Both the position numbers and the translations under genes were made by a program. From Symbiodinium natans (lineage: Eukaryota; Sar; Dinophyceae; Suessiales; Symbiodiniaceae): a DNA stretch of 64,000 bases. This document shows, piece after piece, positions 55,456 to 64,000 of the stretch. The stretch is from NCBI GenBank assembly GCA_905221605.1, contig CAJNDS010002241.1, positions 374,501 to 438,500 on the forward strand, given 5' to 3'. Within the stretch, counting starts at the first letter, position 1. The number at the start of each line of letters is the position of its first letter. Below the pieces are notes generated by a model, which was given only the letters and a program-made list of their open reading frames with translations, made no database searches and was not told where the DNA came from.

Positions 55456-55571
55456 CTTCGGAAGGGCGTGGTCTCTCTGTCTGACTCACCGACTATTGTA
55501 AGACAGGGTGCTGTGGCAATATATAATATATCTGGGCATAGGCTAAACAACACGTACATGATGCTAGGATG

Positions 55572-55670
55572 GCCCTTAAACCCCTCTGAAAGAAGATTCC
55601 TGAATATGATCCACTTAAGCCCAATAAGAGAAAAGCAAAAAATGTCCCAAGGGCCTGCCTAGGATGTGTT
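55572..55670. mobile_element. Family G element
   Basis: GGCCCTTAAACCCCTCTGAA ... TGTCCCAAGGGCCTGCCTAGG, just upstream of the receptor start. Confidence 0.6.
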
Positions 55671-56018
55671 TGGAGCCCTAAACCCTAAACCCTAAACCCT
55701 AAACCCTAAACCCTAAACCCTAAACCCTAAACCCTAAACAGCTTATAACAAGCAGTGTGCATGTTTCTCAACCAAGACGGCCGAATGGCTGCAGGGGCCA
55801 CTCAGGCGGCTACTCATGCAGTGCCAGTGAGCCCAATAGAAAGGGCTTAGGGTTTAGGGTTTAGGGTTTAGGGTTTAGGGTTTAGGGTTTTGGGTTTAGG
55901 GTTTAGGGTTTAGGGGTACTACTACACCACTACACTTTGTGTTTGAAAGCCAAACAACTAAGTATTTCTTAGCAGCGGAGACAACTCGGAGTGCTAGGGT
56001 GTATAGGGCCCATGAATC

Positions 56019-56150
56019 CTCTACCCAAGAGTAACCTAGGAACCTAGGACAAAAAATGGGTGCTCTTTTTTGGTTTTAAAGGCGTATGATAAGGGAACCG
56101 GAACCCTAAAAAAACAATATGGGCCCACTTCGGGTCCTAGAATCCGAGTC
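56019..56150. mobile_element. Family D element
   Basis: CTACCCAAGAGTAACCTAGG ... GGGCCCACTTCGGGTCCTAG; only one short CCCTAAA unit inside. Confidence 0.6.
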
Positions 56151-56344
56151 TCGTGAACCCATGCCCACTCTCGAGCAAGCCAGCCCATTAGGCTCATGGA
56201 AACTGGATTTTCAACCCTCCCCCCCTCCCCCCGCCCCTAAGTCCACGAAACACACCCTAAACCCTAAACCCTAAACCCTGAACCCTAAACCCTAAACCCA
56301 AAATATCCTGAAGCCCTCAAAAATTGCGGGCAGTCGATGCAGGA

Positions 56345-56402
56345 CTTTGCAGGCAGCTGGGCGCCTGTGTGGCTTGAGCAACCTGGCGAGCGGTCTTGTC
56401 CA
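56345..56402 (-). CDS. Candidate exon, helical
   Basis: Reads LDKTARQVAQATQAPSCL between CCCTAAA (left) and TTTAGGG (right). Upstream of the receptor start, so another gene. Boundaries approximate. Confidence 0.35.
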
Positions 56403-57127
56403 ACTTCAATAGGGCCCAATAGGGTTTGGGGTTTAGGGTTTAGGGTTTAGGGTTTAGGGTTTAGGGTTTAGGGTTTAGGGTTTAGGGTTTAGGGTTTAGG
56501 GTCTTCTGCAACTTCCAGGAAGGAAGGCCCTCAACCCTAAATCCTAAACCCTAAACCCTTAACTTGAGCGCGTTATAGGCCTTTGGGGTGAGATGTGTTT
56601 GCTTGACTCTAGACATCCTCTTTTGAACTGCTTCGTCTGTCTTGTTGCGACGACGAGGCAGTTCGTTTTAACCGGCTGATGCGGCTGTTAGCCGTGAGTT
56701 GGGTTGCTGAAAATAAGGGTCCCCCTGAACAAACTGTTATACGCAGAACCCTTCTACGCCAACATGCCCAATGGTGATATGTCGATGAAACTTCTCTACC
56801 CCTCAACAGCCAAGAGAAATGAGCCTAAGCAGGTAACCTCTAAACTCTAATCCCCGAAGTCCTCAACCCCAAACCCCAAACCCAAAACCCAATTCCCAAA
56901 CCCAAACCCTGAACAACTAATCCCTAAACGAAATCCCAGAAAACCAACACCCTACCCCCGAAACCCTCATCCTGAACCTAAACAACGACTCTCAACTCCC
57001 AAAACCCCAAATAACCCCCCCCCCCCTCCCTCTGCCCAAACCCTAAACCCTAAGCCACAAACCCTAAACCCTAAACCCTAAACCCTAGACCCTAAACCCT
57101 AAACCCCCCTGTCCTCGCTGCTGAAAC

Positions 57128-57176
57128 CAGCTGGCCAGATCCTCTCGCGGACCTCCTCGTCGAGTCGAGAGGCCTC
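57128..57176 (-). CDS. Candidate exon, helical
   Basis: Reads EASRLDEEVRERIWPAG; CCCTAAA array to the left, TTTAGGG to the right. Confidence 0.35.
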
Positions 57177-57186
57177 GGGCTGAGAT

Positions 57187-57413
57187 TCATGGCACTTACT
57201 TATTAACAAATTAGAACTGAGTTTAGGGTTTAGGGTTTAGGGTTTAGGGTTTAGGGTTTAGGGTTTAGGGTTTAGGGTTTAGGGTTTAGGGTTTAGGGGT
57301 ACTTGTTAACCAACTCTGACTGTACTTCTGATCCACTTGTAAGCCCCTTAAGTGCCCCAATATGGTTACAAGTACAGTTATAATTATAAAATGATTGGTT
57401 AATAAGTACCATG
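57187..57413. mobile_element. Family K element split by a TTTAGGG array
   Basis: TCATGGCACTTACTTATTAAC ... GGTTAATAAGTACCATGA are complementary ends, and an 80-bp array (57,217-57,297) sits inside the left part. Confidence 0.65.
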
Positions 57414-58593
57414 ACCCTCCACGTGGGGCTGAGATTCAAGTGCAAGGTTTATAGGGTTTTAGGGTTTGGGGTTGGGGGTTTAGTGTTTGGGGTGTGGGGT
57501 TTGGGGTTGAGTGTTTGGGGTTTAGGGTTTGGCTTAAGGTTTGGGATTCGGGCTTTTGGGTTTTAGATGGACTCGGTTGACTCTTTTAATCCCCCTTGCC
57601 CTAATACATGTTGACGCGCGCCCCAAACTAGGGAGCTTCCATAAGCCAGGATGGCCCTCATAAAACCCCCTGAAAAATGTAACCCTAAACAATAAACCCT
57701 AAACATCCCAAGGGCCTAGCTAGAGAAGGGGCAAACGCATCAGGGCGCGGGGTGAGCAGGACGCCCCGGGGAACCGACGAAGGCCCCAGGACACCCACAG
57801 GGCAAGACGAAGGTGGATCAAGGCCAGCAGACCAGTTTTGCATTCGTTTAGGGTTTAGGGTTTGGTGTTCAGGGTTTAGGGTTTAGGGCTCAGGGTTTGG
57901 GGTTTAGGGTTTAGGGTTCGAAAAGAGGGTTCGACGAAGGCCAAAAGAAGGGGGTTCAACGAACGCCTTTGTCGGAGTCTGTGTGCCAATCCCCCCCCCA
58001 TACGCTATCCTGATCGGTTTGGCCCTGATAATAAAGGTTTGGGGGGTGGGGCTAGTGTTGGGAGGGCATTCACTCTGAGGCGGAAAGGGTTAGCATGCTT
58101 GGCAAATGATTTGAATGTGAGTGAGTTTGGGCGTGCTTCGTGCCACCACATTCGTTGATACAAGCAGTTTGGCTTGAAAGGGGCAAAAAAACAAACTAGA
58201 GGTTTTAGGACTTCGGGTAGTTTAGGGTAGAGTGCCCTACCCTAGACCCTAAACCCTAAATCCTAAACCCTTAACCCAAAACCCTAAACCCTAAACCCTA
58301 TGCGTGTACCCCAGGCAATTACTCAGGGCCCGGTGTAAGCTCCTACCAGCGGGCCTAGACTTCCACACTGGAACCTAAAATCGTCACACGGCGATCATAA
58401 GGTTTCGGGCTCTTTTCATCTTTGGTTGGGGGGACATACCTGGCCCCTGGCACCCCAAACCCCAAACCCTCAAACCCTCACCCCCAGTGCTATGCCCCCA
58501 AAAGGGTTTAGGGTTTAGGGTTTAGGGTTTAGGGTTTAGGCTTCCCTAAACCCTAGACCCTCAAGATACCGGTCTTTAGAGCCTGATCCTTAG

Positions 58594-58637
58594 ATTCGTG
58601 CCGCTTCCAGGATGTTCTGGGCGTTCTCGGCAAGCTC
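58594..58637 (-). CDS. Candidate exon, possible C-terminus
   Basis: Reads ELAENAQNILEAARI then a TAA stop. It could also leave through a GA donor just before the stop. Confidence 0.4.
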
Positions 58638-58679
58638 CTCTGCGGTTTGGGGTTCAGGCTTGAGCCGGGTTTAGGGTTT

Positions 58680-58830
58680 ATATGTGTTTAGTTCTGCATA
58701 CATGTGCATATATATCTATATATGTATAAATATGTATAAATAGATACATATATAGATAATATCTATATATATATATATCCACACATTTTGTTATTTATTT
58801 GTTTTATCTATTTAGGGTTTTATCTGTATA
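58680..58830. repeat. AT-rich low-complexity tract
   Basis: TATATA and ATACATATATAG type units, similar to 60,140-60,185 and 8,167-8,200. Confidence 0.85.
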
Positions 58831-58980
58831 CATATGGGGTTTTGGGTTTGGGTTTTAGGGCCTGTCTGAAGAGCCACAGTCGTAGTCGAAAAAAGAGCCT
58901 AACCTCCAAGACTCTAACCCCCTAAACCTGGCAGGACTCTCTTAGCCCTCGACTTCCAATTGTAGTCCCCATGGTTCTGA

Positions 58981-59061
58981 GTAGGGAATAAGGGAATAAG
59001 GGCGCTACATATACCTCTAAAGCAGTATGTAGGGTACCGCATTCACTCATTCCCTACTAAC
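58981..59061. mobile_element. Family M element
   Basis: TAGGGAATAAGGGAATAAGG at the left, ATTCACTCATTCCCTA at the right: imperfect inverted ends. Confidence 0.5.
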
Positions 59062-59329
59062 AACCAGCCGTTGCCGTTTTTGCAAACTCTCAAAAAACTT
59101 CCCCGGGACCCAAACCCTAAATCCTAAACTACGTACCCCAAACTAACCTAACCTATCCTAAACTACCCTAAACCACCCAACCCTCACTAAACCTTCAAGG
59201 CCCCCACCCAGAAACAGCAGCAACACCATCTAAACCCTAAGCAACCCTAAACCCTATACCCTGAACCTTCAAGGCCCCCCGGCCCCCCCAGAAACAGAAG
59301 CCCTAAACCCTAGACCCTAAACCCGAAAA

Positions 59330-59517
59330 CCCTTTAAACCCTTTAAACCCTTTAAAACCTAAACCCTAAACCCTAAACCCTGAACCCTAGCCCTAAACCC
59401 TAAACCCTAACCTTAAACCCCTTTAAACCCTTTAAACCCTTTAAACCCTAAACCCTAAACCCTAAACCCTCAGCCCTAAACCCTAAACCCTAAACCCTAA
59501 ACCCTAAACCCTAAATC
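59330..59517. repeat. Mixed CCCTAAA / CCCTTTAAA array
   Basis: Blocks of a nonamer with three T alternate with the heptamer; the nonamer block occurs twice. Confidence 0.85.
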
Positions 59518-59519
59518 TA

Positions 59520-59593
59520 AGGGCGGCCTCGGCCACTTTCGCCTCGAGCAGCGGATCCTTCTCCGACTCAAGGGCCTGCTTCTTTACTTGGAG
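59520..59593 (-). CDS. Candidate exon, coiled-coil-like
   Basis: Reads LQVKKQALESEKDPLLEAKV then AEAA; flanked by CCCTAAA on the left. Confidence 0.4.
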
Positions 59594-60536
59594 CTTTCGG
59601 AAGTCGGGTTCAGGGTTTAGGGTTTAGGGCTAGGGTTTAGGGCTGGGGTTTAGGGATTAGGGCTAGGGTTTAGGGCTAGCGCTTTTGGGGTTTGGGGTTT
59701 CGGGTTTCGGGTTTTGGCAGGGAAAAAAATGAACGGTCTCTTTTGTTGTTCCAGGATATGCTGGTGAATTTTAAGGAGCTCAGGAAGAACTAAGGGTGTT
59801 TTTCTCCTAAGTTCCCTCAAAGTCACCAACAAATGCTGAAAATTAACTCGGGGCTTTCGGGTTTCTAAGATTTGTGGACACTGGGGGGGGGCGGGGGGGG
59901 GGGGGGGGGGGCGGGCCTTACGATGTCTAGGGCTATAGGGTTCGGGGTTTGGGGTTTAGGCTTTGGGGGGTTTAGGGTTAATGTTGAGGGTTGTGAACCT
60001 CAACATAGTGCGAGTCTACGCAACATAATCGGAACGCGAAACCCAAAGTGCCTTTTCCATGTCCATGCCGATGAGTTCGTCCAGCATCAGCTCCTTGTGT
60101 CTTGGGTTGCTGTGTAGGCAGTTGCAAACACAAAGGAAGATCTATATCTGTATATGTACACATATATATAATATGTTTATATACAACCTCTAAACCCTAG
60201 ACCCTAAACCCCAAACCACTTACAGTAGCCTGACTTAAGTTTCCTAGCAGCAGCCGAGGGTTCAGAAGCTGTCAGGGCTGAGTCTGGTTTTAATTAGGGC
60301 TTGGGGATTAGGGTTTAGGGTTTGGGGTTTAGGGTTTGGGGTTTAGGGTTTAGGGTTTAGGGTTTAGGGTTTGGGGCTTAGGGTTTGGGGTTTAGGGTTT
60401 GGGGTTGAGGGTTCAATGTTAGGCTTGCTGAGAGGTTTGCACGGAATGCAGAACAAGGCCGGCGCGCGCAAACCCTGCCCTCAAACTTAGTTTGGCCGTA
60501 TTTTGGGTGGTTAGGGTGGTGGTAGTGGGGGCCCGA

Positions 60537-60686
60537 CCCTAAACCCTAAACCCTAAACCCTAAACCCTAAACCCTAAACCCTAAACCCTGAACTCTAAAC
60601 CCTAAACCGTAAACCCTAAACCCTAAACCCTAAACCCTAAACCCTAAACCCTAAACCCTAAACCCTAAACCCTAAACCCTAAACCG
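60537..60686. repeat. CCCTAAA array
   Basis: About 21 units, followed on the right by a GC-rich island (60,687-60,750) and a TTTAGGG array (60,750-60,865). Confidence 0.95.
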
Positions 60687-60699
60687 ACTTCTGTCCTGG

Positions 60700-62284
60700 T
60701 AGACCTCGAAAGGTCCTGGCAGCTGGCTGTGTTCTCGGTGACTTGGGGTGGGTTTAGGGTTTAGGGTTTAGGGTTTAGGGTTTAAGGTTTAGGGTTTAGG
60801 GTTTAGGGTTTGGGGTTTGGGGTTTAGGGTTTAGGGTTTAGGGTTTAGGGTTTAGGGTTTAGGCTTCAGGGGAATTCACAAACACACATTGCGTAAGTCC
60901 TCCCTCAAGGCACAGCTTCTACTTTCGACTGCAGTCATTCGGCAAGTCGCTTCCAGGAGCCCTACGAACCTCCCAGGTTAGGGTTTAGGGTTTAGGGTTT
61001 AGGGTTTGGGGTTTCTGGTTTAGGGTTTAGGGTTCAGGGTTTGGGGTCTAGGGTTTAGGGTTCAGCCGCCTTAAGGGTTTAGGGTTTAGAACTGCCAGTG
61101 ACCCTGGGCGTCCTGGCAACGTCTCCTTTTCCCATGGCCGCGCCCGGTGTAAGAGTGTGGCGACCTGTGTCATGGCCTTGCTGCACGCCGAAGGCAGGAG
61201 TGGGGAGGGTTTAGCTTTAACCTTAAACTCTCAACCCCAAAACCCCAAAACCCCAAAACCCCAAAACCCCAAAACCCCTAAACCCCTAAACCCAAAACCC
61301 TAGATGCTTTACAGTTTAGAATTGAATTTAGGGTTGTGTGTTTTCGAGGGGGGTGGAGCTGACGACGGCTCGAGATGGCTCTTGTTGGAGGTTTAGGGTA
61401 CGACACAACCAACATTGACATTGCCGGACTTCTTAGAAATACACTGCAATAAGTGTCCAACGCCCTAAACCCTAAACCCTAAACCCTAAACCCTAAACCC
61501 TAAACCCTAAACCCTAAGCCCCTAAACCCTAAACCCTAAACCCTAAACCCATGTTGTGGAGTTTCACCTATCAAAGTCTGCCTAGGTGCACTGAAAGCCG
61601 CTTGAAGCTAAGCGCATCTCACCAAAGAATGCGCATCTGGGCGATGCGTTACAATGGATGTTGCAAATTTCTAGAAGAACTATTCAAATATCCTTCCTTA
61701 TACTCTCCTTTATAGGTAAGAACCATTCAAAAGCCTTCCTTATACTCTCCTTTATATGTGAAGGGGTATGGGTTTCGGGTATGTTGAAGTGGAATTCTTA
61801 GGCTGAAAGGTAGGAAATGCTGAAGTTTCCGAAATCTGAAAACCCATCCGCAGCCCGCCAAACCCTCAATGCCTCGAATCCCGCCCCCTCAAGTGCTCAC
61901 GGTTGAGGCTGGCACGTACTCCAGCTTTGGAAGGTCCTGTGCAGAGTTCAGGGGTTAGGAACCAACCATAAGAGGATTTTCGCAGGCTTAGGGTCTAGTT
62001 TGGGCTTAGGCTTAGGGTTAGCAAGCCTAAGTTTTGAGCCCTAAACCTTAAACCTACATGGTCCTACCCTAAAGCTCGCAACCGCTAAACTCAAGAAGCA
62101 CCCAAACCACATGTGCACGGACGCCATTTCCCAACAGCTCGGGGATTTGGCTTGCAGGGCTGGCAGTCTTGGGTGAGAGGTACTGTCGGGTTTAGGGTTT
62201 AGGGTTTAGGGTTTAGGGTTTAGGGTCCAGGGTTTATGGTTCAGGGTGTGTCCCCCTTGACCCTAAACCCTAGCTCCGCCTCTG
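60700..62284. other. Intron-like with short GC-rich islands
   Basis: Arrays at 60,750-60,865, 61,260-61,310 and 61,463-61,550, a tandem duplication at 61,680; islands near 60,930 and 61,130 may be exons but no frame stands out. Confidence 0.4.
61680..61765. repeat. Tandem duplication of about 40 bp
   Basis: ATTCAAATATCCTTCCTTAT and ATTCAAAAGCCTTCCTTAT, both followed by ACTCTCCTTTATA, about 43 bp apart. Confidence 0.7.
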
Positions 62285-62352
62285 AGAAGCGGTTACCACG
62301 CTGGACGTGAGCCCCAGCCCCGACCCAGCACTGGCCTCCCGCGACACGTAGC
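62285..62352 (-). CDS. Candidate exon
   Basis: Reads YVSREASAGSGLGLTSSVV after CCCAG. Next to a family C element on its right. Confidence 0.3.
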
Positions 62353-62382
62353 CTGGGCGCCATTGAAAGCGTCTTGGGGTAG

Positions 62383-62491
62383 CTACATGGTCCCCTATAT
62401 ACCCCTCATATACCCCATACAACCCAAGGGCCCATACTTCAGAGCCTTTTAAAGGGGGCAAGGGACCACACTAAGGAACCAACAACCGAGT
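62383..62491. mobile_element. Family C element
   Basis: TACATGGTCCCCTATATACC ... GGGACCACACTAAGGAACC; interior CCCATACAACCCAAGGGCCC shared with 30,889 and 2,967. Confidence 0.6.
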
Positions 62492-63028
62492 CTTGGCTGG
62501 CTATTTTGGGCTCGAGCATGGCGACACTCCCGCTGGAGGGGACTTCCAGGGGTCTTAGAAATGAAAATCTTCTCTGGGTTACGTACGTTGTGTAGGGCAA
62601 ACGCTCGAAAACCCATTTGAAAACAAAGGAACCTAGGGGGGGGCAGTGTAGAGGGGGGGTAAGAAACCCATGATCAAAGCTTCAAGGGTTCAGGGATTAG
62701 GGTTAGGGTTTAAGGTCAGGCAGTGGCATTTTTAAGCAAAGCAGGCGCTCCCCGAATATACCCCAACATCCTTTGCATCGGAACCCCCGGACTGGGTACC
62801 TCCAAGTTGGAAAGCCCCCTAGTTCGATACGAACAAACAACTCTACGCTAAACCCTGAAAGCAATGAAGCCCGAGACTCTACTAAGCCCGACACTAGAGT
62901 ACACCCTACGACGCCCTGCGAAAACCCTGCTAAACCCTGGACCTTAAATCTGGCAAGCGGCGAATCGCTTCCGTCGGGCAGTCTTTCACCGCCTTCGCAC
63001 CACAACCCTACTGTAAACCTCCCTAAAC

Positions 63029-63126
63029 TTGGGATGTTCCCTCTTACACTAACAATCTTAATTGGGATGATAGTATCCCCTATTATGATCCCCATTAAGG
63101 GCTGTTAGTATGAGGGGGAACATCCC
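63029..63126. mobile_element. Family B element with perfect 13-bp inverted ends
   Basis: TTGGGATGTTCCC at the left and GGGAACATCCCAA at the right, perfect complements; interior has two palindromic halves around CCCCTATTATGATCC. Confidence 0.75.
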
Positions 63127-63809
63127 AACCCTAAACCCCAATAAGACCCTGTATGAGCCTCTCGAATTGCAAAGGGCACTAAAACCTGCAGAGCCCTTAG
63201 CCCTTCGGGTTCGGGGGTTCGGGTATTCAGGTTTAGGGGTTTCGGGGTTTCAGGTTTAGGGCTTAGGGAATCCTGAACACCCTGAACCCTCTGAAGCCCA
63301 GTCCATGTAGCCAAAACGCGCACGCTTGGGCTTTGAAGTAGTCCCTTTCCTATACGGTGACGCAGGGCAGGTATGCATTTTGCTCTTCCTGCAAATACTG
63401 TTGCCATGTTTATCACTTGCGTTTTGTTTTTGAGCAATGCTATTACTCAGAGGGTGTCTGGCGTCAAAGTGCGAAGCTTAAACAGAATCTTTGAACCCTA
63501 AACCCCTCGAAACCCTATGCATGCCAACCTACCTCTTAAACCCTAAACCCTTAACCCTAAACCCTTAAACCCTAAACCCTAAAACCCTACCTCGCTATGG
63601 AAATGTCCAGGTGGCCTCCTTTTTAGGGTTTCATTCTGTAGGGTTTTGAGAACCCATGAGGACCCTTTCCCCCAGGGTTGCAACTATATACGCGAACAAT
63701 ACCTACTTCCGACTTTGGGGAAAAGTCTAGTCGAGTAGTGCAAAAAACACCTTCGTTGAGGGCATATTTGGCTCTTGAGAGCATTGTTGTGGGGGTAGGA
63801 GTAGGGTTT

Positions 63810-63905
63810 ACCTAGGACCCTCTTTACCTGCAGTTTTATGGGTTATACCCACTACTTCAGGGTAAGTGCTCCTAAACCGTAGGTACATGAATCCCAGGTA
63901 GGGCT
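63810..63905. mobile_element. Family J element
   Basis: CTAGGACCCTCTTTACCTGC ... CATGAATCCCAGGTAGGG. Confidence 0.5.
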
Positions 63906-64000
63906 CAGGGTGCAGATAGGGTTTGCGGTTCCTACCTTGGCGGGGGCTCAAAACCCTAAACCCTGAACCCTAAGCCCTAAGCCCTAAACCTTAAACCCTA

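Noticed and set aside
62503-62525. Possible relic of the dinoflagellate spliced leader (GCTATTTTGGGCTCGAG before ATG)
   Set aside because: Resembles the end of the leader but with several mismatches and an extra G, on the strand opposite to the genes; probably chance.
1-64000. A true chromosome end or telomere
   Set aside because: Arrays are short (about 20-300 bp), occur throughout, change orientation many times and alternate with exons. A telomere would be one terminal block in one orientation.

Overview
The window reads as nuclear DNA of a dinoflagellate. The evidence is internal: a plant-type telomere heptamer (TTTAGGG/CCCTAAA) scattered through the whole 64 kb, genes that all run on the minus strand, very small exons, introns whose donors are GT, GC and GA in similar numbers, and introns that often carry a copy of the same few bases at both ends. 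The genus cannot be told from the sequence.

Layout, read on the minus strand from high to low coordinates. About 64-56 kb: small candidate exons of one or more unrecognised genes. 55,455 to about 24,390: one large gene that I reconstructed from 44 exons (about 1,470 codons): signal peptide, Venus-flytrap ligand-binding domain (ANF-receptor type), cysteine-rich GCC2/GCC3-type repeats, about nine membrane segments, then a cytosolic TIR-like domain and a further intracellular region. Its 12.1-kb intron between exons 19 and 20 holds a long LINE-type retrotransposon on the same strand (about 36.0-47.9 kb) with an unusual domain order: zinc ribbon/coiled coil, a very long unknown region, RNase H, endonuclease, reverse transcriptase, zinc fingers. 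About 22.3-19.5 kb: further small exons that may be the end of the receptor or another gene. 18,623 to 16,361: a three-exon gene for a ubiquitin-like fold joined to about 22 FNIP-like repeats. 15.8-15.3 kb: two exons of a cysteine-rich unknown. 14.1-8.7 kb: five micro-exons that together make one domain. 8.7-0.9 kb: isolated candidate exons.

Most of the rest is intron. It consists of telomere-like arrays and more than a dozen families of short elements with terminal inverted repeats (introner-like elements, about 85-130 bp). Some introns are nothing but one such element. The arrays are oriented relative to the genes: on the coding strand, arrays just before an exon are almost always CCCTAAA and those just after an exon are mostly TTTAGGG, so many introns begin and end with complementary repeats. 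That polarity, the direct repeats at splice sites and the domain order of the LINE are the observations most worth following up.

Limits: exon joins were made by eye from reading phase, domain sense and splice dinucleotides, without transcripts. Coordinates marked as approximate can shift by a few to some tens of bases. No tRNA, rRNA, spliced-leader gene or CRISPR array was seen.
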